Of a DNA stretch of 64,000 nt, positions 43,502 to 51,497 are shown one piece after another (position 1 is the stretch's first letter; each line of letters starts with the position of its first letter). The notes under the pieces were generated by a model, which was given only the letters and a program-made list of their open reading frames with translations, ran no database searches and had not been told where the DNA came from. Source of the stretch: DASUKL01 sp036278755 (GTDB taxonomy: Bacteria > Chloroflexota > Limnocylindria > Limnocylindrales > CSP1-4); the NCBI GenBank assembly GCA_036278755.1, contig DASUKL010000114.1, forward strand, positions 1 to 64,000, written 5' to 3'. The position numbers were made by a program, and so were the translations under genes.

Positions 43502-44704
43502 TCAGGTGCGGGCCGGGACCCCGCTGGCGGCAGCCACGAGGCGCGAGGCCGGGGCCGGGGCTGGGGCAGACTTATCGATGACCCGCACGAACTCCAGCAC
43601 CGCCCGCCCGAGCACGGTGTCTTGCTTGTCGACCATGAACGGATGGCCGCTGTTGAGGGCGCTGATGGCGCCCCGGTACTCGTTGACGATCTGATGGTCG
43701 ATCTTCCGCCGCAGGGCGCCCTCGGCCGTCCGGGCCGTGATGCCGGTGAAGGCGTTGCTGCGGTTGAGGACGAGCTCCATCTTGTCGGGCGGCAGGCCCA
43801 GGTTGGCCATCGTCTCGAGGATCAGGCGCACGTTCTTGAGGCAGGACAGGTCGGCGGTCATGACGACGAAGATTGTGTCCGCGGCGGTGATGACGTCGAG
43901 GCTGTTGTCGTCGAGGCGCTTGTCGATGTCGACGATGACGTAGTCGTACATATCGCGCAGGGTGGCCAGGATGCGGGCCATGTGATGGGACTCGGCGCTG
44001 ACCAGGTCGGCCGTCTCCGGCGATGGGGGGGCCAGCAGCAGGTCGACCCCGGAATCGTGCTTGACGACGACGGAGCGGATGAGCTCCTGGTCGATCGAGG
44101 AAGCACTCACCACGTCGACGATCGACTTGCGATCGAGGCCCAGGTCGAGGAACACGCGATGGTCGCCGAACTGGAGGTTGCCGTCGACGAGCACGACCCG
44201 TCGGCCCAGCTCCCGGTGGAGGGCGATGGCGGCGTTGATGGCCAGGGTCGTCGTGCCGACCCCGCCCTTGGCCCCGTAGTAGGCCTGGACCCGGCCCAGG
44301 GGCGGTCGGCCGACGAGCTGCTCGCGGGGCGCGAAACGGGCCAGGAGGGCCTTGATGCGGGCCAGCAGCTCGGCCGGGTGGAAGGGCTTGACCTGGAGGT
44401 CGTCGGCCCCCGCCCGGAGGCCCTTCACCTTCTGCGTGGCGTCGGTGTCGGCGGTCAGGAGGATGATCGGCACGTGGCCCCCCCCGACCTCGCCGGCCCG
44501 GATGCGGCTGGTCAGCCCCAGGCCGTCGATCTTGGGCAGGAGGATGTCGACCAGGAGGAGGTCCGGCGCATCCGACTCGAAGCGGCTCAGCCCTTCCTCG
44601 CCATCGGTCGCGAGGCTGACCTCGTAGCCTTCCTGGCGCAGGGTATAGGTCAGCAAGCGCTGGATGTTGGGGTCGTCGTCGACGACGAGGATCCTGCCGG
44701 GCAT
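43502..44704 (-). CDS. Response-regulator receiver fused to a CpaE/MinD-type ATPase
   Basis: A 400-residue fusion. The receiver domain (1-125) has the acidic pocket VVDDDPN and phospho-acceptor Asp53 in LLLVDILLPKIDG. The ATPase domain (about 140-360) carries the deviant P-loop KGGVGTTTLA (146-153 for the core) with Thr where MinD has Lys, as in CpaE/TadZ proteins. Also visible are VVLVDGNLQFGDHRVFLDL and YVIVDIDKRLDDNSL. CpaE/TadZ proteins place Tad pilus machinery, but no tad genes occur in this window, so here it may position another complex. ATG 44704 follows AAGGGGAACG; TATCAT at 44773-44778 is a likely -10 with a 68-base leader. Confidence 0.9.
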   Translation of the reverse strand: MPGRILVVDDDPNIQRLLTYTLRQEGYEVSLATDGEEGLSRFESDAPDLLLVDILLPKIDGLGLTSRIRAGEVGGGHVPIILLTADTDATQKVKGLRAGADDLQVKPFHPAELLARIKALLARFAPREQLVGRPPLGRVQAYYGAKGGVGTTTLAINAAIALHRELGRRVVLVDGNLQFGDHRVFLDLGLDRKSIVDVVSASSIDQELIRSVVVKHDSGVDLLLAPPSPETADLVSAESHHMARILATLRDMYDYVIVDIDKRLDDNSLDVITAADTIFVVMTADLSCLKNVRLILETMANLGLPPDKMELVLNRSNAFTGITARTAEGALRRKIDHQIVNEYRGAISALNSGHPFMVDKQDTVLGRAVLEFVRVIDKSAPAPAPASRLVAAASGVPART

Positions 44705-44825
44705 CGTTCCCCTTCGCTGGGTCGGCACTCGGTCGAGGGCTGTCCGGTCGACCGCGGTGCGGTGTCGCACCGATGATACCGCGGCCTTCGCGCCGCGCCG
44801 ACCCCCCTCCGAAGTACCGGTCGCC

Positions 44826-45713
44826 CTAGCCCTCCTGGGCTGGCGCCATACCCTTGTCCACGAAGCCGCCGATGCCGCTCAGGAGGTTGGTGAACTCGAG
44901 GGGGATGACGAACTTGGTGGCCGGTCCGGCGCCCAGCTGCTTGAGGGCTTCCAGGTACTGGAGGGCCATCGTCTTGTCGTCGACGCCCTTGGCCGCGTTG
45001 AAGATGCGCTCGAGGGCCTGGCTGAAGCCTTCGGCATTGAGGATCGCCGCCTGGCGCTGGCCCTCGGCCCGCAGGATGGCGGCCTGCTTCTCGCCCTCGG
45101 CGACGTTGATGTTGGCCTGCCGGGCACCCTCCGACTCGGTGATCACCGCCCGCCGCGTCCGCTCGGCCGAGAGCTGGCGGTTCATCGCCTCCTGGACCTC
45201 CCGGGGCGGCACGATCTCGCGGATCTCGACGGTCGTGATCTTGCCGCCCCAGCGCTCGGTCTGCTCGTCCAGCCGGGCCCGCAGGACCTCGTTGATCTGA
45301 TCGCGCTTGGACAGGACGTCGTCGAGCGGGATGTCGCCGATGACCGCCCGGAGGGTGGTCGTGGCGATGCCCTGCAGGGCGCCGGCGAAGTTGACCACGT
45401 TGACCACGCTCTTGAGCGGATCGGCGATACGCCAGTAGATGAGGAAGTCGATGTTGATGGGGGCGTTGTCCTTGGTGATCGCCGTCTGTGAGGGGACCTC
45501 GATGAACTGCTCGCGGAGGTCCACACGCATGGGCCGGTCGACGATCGGCACGATGAGGTTGACCCCGGGGCCCCGGACGAGGCCCTCGTTGGTCCGACCC
45601 AGCCGGAAGATGACCAGCTGCTGATATTGCTGGACCACGCGGATCGCGAGGTACAGGAAGATGAGGACGAAGACGATGATGACGGCGACGATGCCGGTGC
45701 CGACGGGACCCAT
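44826..45713 (-). CDS. SPFH/band 7 (slipin-type) membrane protein
   Basis: A 295-residue protein with one N-terminal membrane helix (GIVAVIIVFVLIFLYLAIRV). The band 7 domain shows FRLGRTNEGLVRGPGVNLIVPIVDRP, here as shorter pieces FRLGRTNEGL and GVNLIVPIVD, then TTLRAVIGDIPLDDVL and VEIREIVPPREVQEAM. A Glu/Ala-rich coiled coil (about 185-250) comes next. Such proteins form oligomeric membrane scaffolds. The NfeD-type gene ends 57 bases upstream on the same strand, the conserved partner arrangement for slipins. GGGAGG lies seven bases before the ATG. Confidence 0.92.
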   Translation of the reverse strand: MGPVGTGIVAVIIVFVLIFLYLAIRVVQQYQQLVIFRLGRTNEGLVRGPGVNLIVPIVDRPMRVDLREQFIEVPSQTAITKDNAPINIDFLIYWRIADPLKSVVNVVNFAGALQGIATTTLRAVIGDIPLDDVLSKRDQINEVLRARLDEQTERWGGKITTVEIREIVPPREVQEAMNRQLSAERTRRAVITESEGARQANINVAEGEKQAAILRAEGQRQAAILNAEGFSQALERIFNAAKGVDDKTMALQYLEALKQLGAGPATKFVIPLEFTNLLSGIGGFVDKGMAPAQEG

Positions 45714-45770
45714 GGGGCGACCTCCCTCTGCTGCATGGCCGGTACCCGCCGGGGGGCGGGGGCCGGCTGG

Positions 45771-47168
45771 TCAGGCCGTCCGGGCCTGCGGTCCGGCCGA
45801 CGGATCGACGGCCGGCTCGACGATAAGCGTGAGGCCATCCTGGCGGACGACCCGGACCTGGGCTCCCCGTGGGAGCGGACGCTCGTCGGCGGTCCGCGCC
45901 GACCATTCCTCGCCCCCCAGATAGACCGACCCGAGCGGCCCCAGCGGCCGCCGGACCTCGCCCAGGCTGCCCGGGCGGAGGGCCGTGCCCACCGTGCCGG
46001 CCGTGCCCCGCAGGCCATGGCTGCGCGCGGCGACCGCGGCGATGAGGGCGGCGAAGCCGAGACCCAGGGCCAGGACGACCCCGAGCACCGGCAGGGCCAC
46101 CCCGACGTCAGGGGCGGCGGGGTTGGATGGAGCGGTGTAGAGGGCCGCCCCGCCGAGGGCGATGGCCACCACCCCGCCCACGGTCAGCAGGCCGTGGCTG
46201 GTGACCCACAGCTCGGCCATGAAGAGCAGCAGGCCCAAGGCGATGAGCAGCAGGCCGGCCACATTGAGGGGCAGGCTGCCGAAGCCGATGAAGGCCAGCA
46301 GGATGGCGATGCCGCCCAGGATGCCGGTCACGAAGTTGGGATGGACGACCTCGAAGAGGAGGCCGTAGAAGCCGACCGTGAAGAGCAGGAAGGCGATGTT
46401 CGGATCGGCCAGCAGGTGGAGGAAGCCCTGCAACGGGTTCAGCTCGATCCGATCCACCTGCGCCCCGGCCAGCTGGAGGATGACGGGCTCCTTGGCCACG
46501 CTGACGGTCCGGCCGTCGGCAAAGGCGAGGACCTCGCCGAGCGAGGCGGCGAGGCCGTCGACGACCTTCAGGCTGACCGCCTGCTGGGCGCTCGCCGAGG
46601 CGGCGTCCTTGACCGCCGAGACGGCCCAGTCGACGTTGCGGCCGCGTTCCTCGGCGATGCTGGTGATCTTGGCCACCGCGTCGTTAAGGACCTTCTGGCC
46701 CTCGGTGCCGGTGATCGTGCCGCCGCTCTGATCCACCGGCGAAGCGGCGCCGATGTTCGTGCCGGGGGCCATGAGGGCCAGGTTCGCGGCCAGGGTGATG
46801 AATGTCCCGGCGCTCGCCGCGTGGCCCCCGGCCGGGGCGACCCAGACGATGACCGGGACCTTCGAGGAGAGGATCGAGCCCACGATGTCCTGCATCGAGT
46901 CGAGCGACCCGCCGGGCGTATCGAGCTCGATGATGGCCGCCGCATCGCCCCGTTCCGCGGCCGTCGCCAGCCCGCCCTCGATGTAGGTGGCCATGACCTG
47001 GTCGACGATGCCGGTCGTGGGCAGGAGGGCCACGGTCGGACTGGCGGCCCGGGCCCCCGAGGTCAGGAGGGTGACCGCCAGGCCGCCCAGCAGGCAGGCC
47101 GCGGCGATGCGTCCGATGACATCGACGGGGTGGCTGCGCATCGTGCTCACGCTCCCTTGTCGGGTCAT
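45771..47168 (-). CDS. NfeD family membrane-bound serine protease (ClpP class)
   Basis: A 465-residue membrane protease. After a signal-like helix (IAAACLLGGLAVTLL) the ClpP-like domain shows ELDTPGGSLDSMQDI, the nucleophile Ser119 in GGHAASAGTF and candidate catalytic Lys159 in TEGQKVLNDAV. About four membrane helices (for example FLLFTVGFYGLLFEVV and LLLIALGLLLFMAEL) follow, then the C-terminal NfeD beta-barrel (GEVRRPLGPLGSVYLGGEEW and VRVVRQDGLTLIVE). NfeD proteases cleave stomatin-like proteins in archaea, and a slipin-type partner is the next gene. ATG 47168 overlaps the tyrA stop by four bases. Confidence 0.92.
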   Translation of the reverse strand: MTRQGSVSTMRSHPVDVIGRIAAACLLGGLAVTLLTSGARAASPTVALLPTTGIVDQVMATYIEGGLATAAERGDAAAIIELDTPGGSLDSMQDIVGSILSSKVPVIVWVAPAGGHAASAGTFITLAANLALMAPGTNIGAASPVDQSGGTITGTEGQKVLNDAVAKITSIAEERGRNVDWAVSAVKDAASASAQQAVSLKVVDGLAASLGEVLAFADGRTVSVAKEPVILQLAGAQVDRIELNPLQGFLHLLADPNIAFLLFTVGFYGLLFEVVHPNFVTGILGGIAILLAFIGFGSLPLNVAGLLLIALGLLLFMAELWVTSHGLLTVGGVVAIALGGAALYTAPSNPAAPDVGVALPVLGVVLALGLGFAALIAAVAARSHGLRGTAGTVGTALRPGSLGEVRRPLGPLGSVYLGGEEWSARTADERPLPRGAQVRVVRQDGLTLIVEPAVDPSAGPQARTA

Positions 47169-48055
47169 GGTAGCCGAAGCTCGGCGAGCAGCCGCTGACG
47201 CACCGCGGCCAGGCGCCGTTCGAGCCGCTCCACCTGCTCCCCGGCCGCGGGGGAGTCCAGACCAGCCGCCGCAGGAGCCAGGGCCTCGAGCTCGGTCGCC
47301 CAGCCCTCGAGGACCGCGACGAGGCGGCGTAGCTCGCTCGCCAGGGGCCCAGCGTTGGTGGCCACGATGCCTGCTCCCAGGGCTGGGTCGCCCCGTGCCA
47401 GGCGGGTGCTGCTGGCGAAGCCCTGGGCCGCCAGGCCGCGCGCCGCCGACCAATCGAGAGCCGTGGTGGCGGTCTCGGCCAGGGCCGCGCTGACGACCAG
47501 CGGCAGGTGGCTGATGAGGGCCACGGCGCGGTCGTGGAGGTCAGGGTCGTCCAAGCGGACGGGACGGGCCCCGCAGCCGCGGGCCAGAGCTCGCACCCGG
47601 GCCAGGTCGCCCGGTCGCGCCGAACGACCAGCGACGAAGACCCACGGTCGGCCGGCGAGGAGGTCCGCGCTCGACGCGCCGAAGCCCGCCTGCTCGCGGC
47701 CGCTCAGGGGATGACCGCCCACGAACCGCAGGCCGGCCACAGCTTCGGCCCGGGCCAGGATGGCCACCTTGGTGCTCGACACGTCGGTGAGGGTGACCCG
47801 GCGGCTGGCCACGAGCGGGCCCAGGGCATCCACGAGATCGAGGTTGGCCAGCGGGGGCGCGGCGAGGACGACGAGGTCGGCGGCCTCCACGGCGGACCTC
47901 GCGTCGGGCAGGGGTCGCACGAGACCGGCCCGCGCGGCGCTGCGCAGGGCCGCCGCATCGGGGTCCCAGGCGCTGACCGGCCAATCCCGCCGCTGGGCCA
48001 CGGCTCGGGCGATCGAGCCGCCGATGAGACCGAGGCCGACGATCGCCACCCGCAC
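47165..48055 (-). CDS. tyrA: Prephenate dehydrogenase
   Basis: A 296-residue NAD(P)-dependent enzyme of tyrosine biosynthesis that converts prephenate to 4-hydroxyphenylpyruvate. The Rossmann loop is VAIVGLGLIGGSIARAV, followed by DLVVLAAPP and TDVSSTKVAILA. The catalytic His is in GGHPLSGREQAGF and the second conserved His in ALISHLPLVVSAALA. The C-terminal helical dimerisation domain is present and there is no ACT domain. GTG 48055 lies six bases after TAGACT. Its end overlaps the NfeD gene, an operon partner with no clear functional link. Confidence 0.93.
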   Translation of the reverse strand: MRVAIVGLGLIGGSIARAVAQRRDWPVSAWDPDAAALRSAARAGLVRPLPDARSAVEAADLVVLAAPPLANLDLVDALGPLVASRRVTLTDVSSTKVAILARAEAVAGLRFVGGHPLSGREQAGFGASSADLLAGRPWVFVAGRSARPGDLARVRALARGCGARPVRLDDPDLHDRAVALISHLPLVVSAALAETATTALDWSAARGLAAQGFASSTRLARGDPALGAGIVATNAGPLASELRRLVAVLEGWATELEALAPAAAGLDSPAAGEQVERLERRLAAVRQRLLAELRLP

Positions 48056-48061
48056 CCCGGC

Positions 48062-48067
48062 AGTCTA
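48062..48067 (-). promoter_or_regulatory. -10 hexamer of a probable leaderless tyrA promoter
   Basis: TAGACT on the minus strand is followed by GCCGGG and the tyrA GTG. The same 128-base divergent gap holds TACCAT at 48111-48116, a possible plus-strand -10 for the NarL-type regulator. Confidence 0.45.
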
Positions 48068-48183
48068 GCCGGCGCCCGGCGCCCGGCGGCCTCGACCGCG
48101 GACCCGGTGCTACCATCGCCCGGCGCTCATCCCGAACCCCCCAGGCGGGATCAGCCCCGGTGCTGGGCGACAAGAGGGGAACC

Positions 48184-48867
48184 ATGCCCACACGCCTGCC
48201 TGCCGTCATCCATGTGCTGCTCGTCGACGACCAGCAGCTCCTGACCGATGCCCTGGCCCGGCTCCTCGAGCTCGAGGCCGACGTGGCCGTGGTGGGCGTG
48301 GCGGCCTCGCTGGCCGCGCTGCGCCAGCTGGAGGTGCCCCGCGTCGAGGTCGTCCTCATGGACTACCGGCTCCCCGACGGCACGGGGGCCGAGGGCACAC
48401 GCATCGTCCGCTCGCGCTGGCGCAGCGCCCGGGTGATCATGCTCACCGCCATCACCGATGACGAGACGATCCTCGAATCGATCCAGGCCGGGGCCGATGG
48501 CTACCTCACCAAGGACCGCGCCGCCGAGGACGTGGTGGCTGCCGTGCGCGCCGCCCGGGCCGGCGAGATCCTGCTGCCGCGGCCGGTCGTCCTGGATATC
48601 GCCGAACGGGTCGCCGCCGCCCGCGGGGAGGCCGTCGCCCGGCGGCGGCCGGCGGAGACCTTGACGCCCCGCGAGCTGGAGGTGCTGCGGGCCCTCGTCG
48701 AAGGCACCTCCTCACGCGAGATCTGCGCCCGCCTCTTCATCTCGACCAACACGTTGCGGACCCACACCCAGAACATCATCGGCAAGCTGCAGGTCCACTC
48801 CAAGCTCGAGGCCGTGGCCTACGCCCTGCGCACGGGCCTGATCGAGCCGCCCCGTCCAGAGCCCTAG
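48184..48867 (+). CDS. NarL/FixJ family response regulator
   Basis: A 227-residue two-component regulator. The receiver domain has VLLVDDQQLL, phospho-acceptor Asp60 in VVLMDYRLPDGTG, and MLTAIT and GYLTKD for the Thr and Lys of the switch. The C-terminal LuxR-type helix-turn-helix (about 160-220) shows LTPRELEVLRALVEG, SSREICARLFISTNTLRTH and IIGKLQVHSKLEAV. I chose ATG 48184 because GAGGGG lies just upstream; an upstream GTG at 48160 would add eight unconserved residues. No sensor kinase is adjacent, so it is an orphan here. Its end overlaps the convergent zinc-ribbon gene by four bases. Confidence 0.92.
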   Translation: MPTRLPAVIHVLLVDDQQLLTDALARLLELEADVAVVGVAASLAALRQLEVPRVEVVLMDYRLPDGTGAEGTRIVRSRWRSARVIMLTAITDDETILESIQAGADGYLTKDRAAEDVVAAVRAARAGEILLPRPVVLDIAERVAAARGEAVARRRPAETLTPRELEVLRALVEGTSSREICARLFISTNTLRTHTQNIIGKLQVHSKLEAVAYALRTGLIEPPRPEP

Positions 48868-49124
48868 CGGCCGCCGCCGTTCTCCGGACGGCGCCGCTCG
48901 CCGTCGCGCCGCTCCCCGTTCCGCCGCTCCGGTCCGGACTCGGGCGGGCCGGGGTCCTGGGCTGGATTGTGCCGCCGGTGGGCCACCCGCCGGGGCCCGG
49001 AGCGCCGGTCCGGCTCGAGGTAAGCGCCACAGCGCGGGCAGCGGCGCTCCTCCTCGAACAGGGCGGTGATCGGGGCGGTGGTGAAGATCTTCCGACCGCA
49101 GGTCCGACAGACGAGCGAGGGCAT
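48864..49124 (-). CDS. Small zinc-ribbon protein with Arg-rich tail
   Basis: An 86-residue protein. The N-terminal 35 residues hold two Cys pairs (LVCRTCGRKIFTT and RRCPRCGAYLE), a standard zinc ribbon. The rest is rich in Arg, Glu, Gly and Asn, with the short repeat ERRNGERRDGERRRPENG near the end. This suggests binding to nucleic acid or ribosomes, but no specific role can be assigned. The start is ATG 49124. Confidence 0.7.
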   Translation of the reverse strand: MPSLVCRTCGRKIFTTAPITALFEEERRCPRCGAYLEPDRRSGPRRVAHRRHNPAQDPGPPESGPERRNGERRDGERRRPENGGGR

Positions 49125-49193
49125 GGCGGGCAGGGTGGCACATCTGCCCTGGCTGCGCCAGCCCGCGGTCCGCGAGGGCCGCGAGCGACGATC

Positions 49194-50114
49194 TCAGGCT
49201 CGACCGACCGTCCGGCGATGGTGGCGCGGCGAGCGCCCCCAGCGCCGCCCGCGATCGAGGGACCAGGCCGCCCCGGCCAGGGGCATGAGGAGCGCGCCGT
49301 ATAGCAGGCCGTTGCCGCCGTCGTGCCCATCGCCGCCCGGGCCATGGTCGCCGCTGGACGAGCAGGGACGCGGCTCCGACGAGCCGTGCTGGTGACCCGG
49401 CGGGCCGTTGCCCGGGCAGGGCACCGGCGGGTGGCAGCCGCTGCCGCCAGGGCCGGGATCGGCGCCATCGTGATGGGACGAGCAGGTCGGGGTCGGCGTG
49501 CCGGTCGGCCTGGGCGTGGCCTCCGCGGTCGGGCTGACCGTCGGCCTGGGTGTTGGCGTCGCCTTCGGCGTCGGCTCGGGAGTCGGCGAAGGCGTGTGGT
49601 TCGGGGTCGCCTTCGGCGTCGGCTGGGGAGTCGGGCTGGCCGGGGGCTTGGACGTCGCGCTTGGCCGCGGCGTCGGGCTCGGCCGGTGGGTCGGGCTGCG
49701 GCTGGCCGTCGGTCGCGGGGTCGCCTTCGGGGGTGGCGGCGGGTTGGTGGTGCCCTGATCGGCGCCGGAGGTCGGTCGGGGCGTCGCGGAGGGGCTCCTC
49801 AGGGCCGCCGCCGTGGGCGTGGGCAGCGGGCCGGAGCTCGGGCTGGAAGCCGTGGCCACCAGGGTCGGCGAGGGACTCGGGCTGGGAGCCGCTCCTGGCG
49901 TCGGCGTCGGGGGGAAGGGCGTGGCGAGGGCGATGGTGGTCGGCGAGGGAGGGGTGAAGACGAAGGCGGGCGTCGCGCTGGGGCTGGGGCCGAAGGTGGC
50001 GGGCGGGCCGCTCAGGCGACCTCCGGCGACGGCCAGGACGGCGGCCACGATCGCGACGTTCAGCAGACCCAGCGCCAGCACCAGGCGGGCTCGTTGGCCC
50101 GCCGTGAGATTCAC
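49194..50114 (-). CDS. Membrane-anchored Pro/Ser/Thr-rich low-complexity protein
   Basis: A 306-residue protein with an N-terminal membrane helix (LVLALGLLNVAIVAAVLAV) and a second hydrophobic stretch near the end (LLYGALLMPLAGAAWSL) followed by a basic tail. Between them lie about 200 residues dominated by Pro, Thr, Ser and Ala with repeats such as PTPKATP and SPTPEPTPKATP, then a Gly/His/Asp-rich patch with five Cys (TCSSHHDG, SGCHPPVPCPGNG). This looks like a wall-spanning stalk. The start is GTG 50114 with GGGGAG upstream. The function is unknown; composition alone makes homology searches unreliable. Confidence 0.6.
   Translation of the reverse strand: MNLTAGQRARLVLALGLLNVAIVAAVLAVAGGRLSGPPATFGPSPSATPAFVFTPPSPTTIALATPFPPTPTPGAAPSPSPSPTLVATASSPSSGPLPTPTAAALRSPSATPRPTSGADQGTTNPPPPPKATPRPTASRSPTHRPSPTPRPSATSKPPASPTPQPTPKATPNHTPSPTPEPTPKATPTPRPTVSPTAEATPRPTGTPTPTCSSHHDGADPGPGGSGCHPPVPCPGNGPPGHQHGSSEPRPCSSSGDHGPGGDGHDGGNGLLYGALLMPLAGAAWSLDRGRRWGRSPRHHRRTVGRA
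49558..49634. repeat. Two 29-bp direct repeats inside the Pro-rich gene
   Basis: Copies at 49558-49586 and 49606-49634 differ at one position and are offset by 48 bases, so they stay in frame and encode the repeated PTPKATP-type stalk sequence on the minus strand. They reflect local duplication within the low-complexity coding region. Confidence 0.7.
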
Positions 50115-50246
50115 GGTCGATGGCTCCCCGTCTAACGCGACGCCCCCTCGGAGTGCGGGCTGGGCCGCTCGGGGTGGATGGTACCATCGGCGCCCCCCGG
50201 GTCACCCATCCGGACCGCCTCCCACGGTGACGCGAGGCACCGCCGA

Positions 50247-50870
50247 TCAGCCCGGCAGGCCCTCGGCGATCGCTTCGCTTCCGGCCGCGACGCGGTCCCC
50301 GAGCCGCCCCGTCCAGAGCGAGACATAGCGGGGCGCCGCGGCGTCCAGGTGGCTGCGGTAGAGCCGCAGGCGGTCCACCCGCCAGCCGATCACGGGGCCG
50401 TCGTCCACGACCGTCTCGAGCCACTGCGGCAGATCAGCCGGGGCGCGCCGGGCGACCGTGAGGTGGACCCGCACCGCTCCCGCCGGCCGGCCCGGGTCGA
50501 CCAGGGCCAGGGGCGCCACCGCAGCCTCCACCGCTCGGGCCAGCGAGACCACCTGGGCCGTGCCCTCCGGATCGAGGCCCAGCCAGCAGACGCGCGGCCG
50601 GGCCGCTGCGCGGCCGAAGGCGCCGCTCCCGCTGAGCCGGACGTCGAAGGGGTCGCGGGTCGCCGCGAGGCGGGTCAGGGCGGCCCGGATGTCCGGCACG
50701 CGCTCGGGCGGCTGCTGGCCCAGGAAACGGAGTGTCAGGTGCAGCCGCTCGGGCGGCACCCAGTGAGCCTCGGGGCGGCGATCACGCAGGCCCGCGAGCC
50801 GCTCCTCGAGGGTAGCCAGCGCCGGTCCCGGCAGGGGTGCGGCGACGAACAGGCGCCATCCGCGGTTCAT
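50247..50870 (-). CDS. thpR: RNA 2',3'-cyclic phosphodiesterase / 2'-5' RNA ligase family
   Basis: A 207-residue 2H phosphoesterase. It begins WRLFVAAPLPGPAL and has the two hallmark HxTx motifs, HLTLRFLG near residue 43 and VHLTVARR near residue 143. The spacing and overall length match bacterial ThpR. These enzymes open 2',3'-cyclic phosphates at RNA ends or join tRNA halves in vitro; the cellular role is often unclear. ATG 50870 overlaps the ppa stop by four bases, so the two are cotranslated. Confidence 0.88.
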   Translation of the reverse strand: MNRGWRLFVAAPLPGPALATLEERLAGLRDRRPEAHWVPPERLHLTLRFLGQQPPERVPDIRAALTRLAATRDPFDVRLSGSGAFGRAAARPRVCWLGLDPEGTAQVVSLARAVEAAVAPLALVDPGRPAGAVRVHLTVARRAPADLPQWLETVVDDGPVIGWRVDRLRLYRSHLDAAAPRYVSLWTGRLGDRVAAGSEAIAEGLPG

Positions 50871-51400
50871 CCGGGCTGGCCGCCCTCGGCCTCGCCGCGG
50901 GCGCGGGCCGCGTCGGCCTCCAGGATCGCGTGGGCCGCTGCCGCGTCGCGCCAGCCGACCATCTCGACGGTCTTGTCCTCGAGCAGCTTGTAGGTATTGA
51001 AGAAGTGCTCGATCTCGACCAGCCGGTGGGGCCGCACCTGGCGCAGCCGCCGCACGTGCGCCTGATGGGGGTCGCCCACGGCCACGCAGAGGACCTTGAA
51101 GTCGGGGCCGTGCTCGTCGCGCATCTCCAGCCCGCCGATCGGCCGGCCCCAGACGTGGCAGCCGGGGAAGGTCGGCTCATCGATGAGGAGGAGCGCGTCG
51201 GTGTGATCGAGATCCTCGGCCCGCGTGCCCACGACGAAGCCGTAGTCGAAGTTGTAGTAGACGGCCGAGGACAGGACGCGGTCGAGGCGGAAGACGCCGC
51301 TGCGCTCGTCGTACTCGTACTTGTTCCGCGAGCCACGCGGGATCTCGATGACGACCTCGACGATGTCGGGGAAGCGCCCTTCGTAGGTAGCCGGTGGCAT
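50867..51400 (-). CDS. ppa: Inorganic pyrophosphatase (family I)
   Basis: A 177-residue soluble pyrophosphatase that pulls biosynthetic reactions forward by removing pyrophosphate. Family features are VVIEIPRGSRNKYEYDE, YYNFDYGFVVGTRAEDLD, GRPIGGLEMRDEHGPDFK (with the metal-binding Asp and Lys) and HFFNTYKLLEDKTV near the end. ATG 51400 follows GGAGGACGAC. It lies 97 bases after the DUF4129 gene and is followed by thpR. Confidence 0.93.
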   Translation of the reverse strand: MPPATYEGRFPDIVEVVIEIPRGSRNKYEYDERSGVFRLDRVLSSAVYYNFDYGFVVGTRAEDLDHTDALLLIDEPTFPGCHVWGRPIGGLEMRDEHGPDFKVLCVAVGDPHQAHVRRLRQVRPHRLVEIEHFFNTYKLLEDKTVEMVGWRDAAAAHAILEADAARARGEAEGGQPG

Positions 51401-51497
51401 GTCGTCCTCCGCCTGCTGCGGGCCGCCCGGTGGCGCGCCCGCCGATCGATCACCCCGCTGCCGTGGCCCGGAGGCCGGGTTCGAGGTCCCTCCGAGG

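Noticed and set aside
43502..47168. Tad pilus locus
   Set aside because: Only the receiver-CpaE fusion is related; no secretin, TadA ATPase, prepilin or peptidase genes are nearby.
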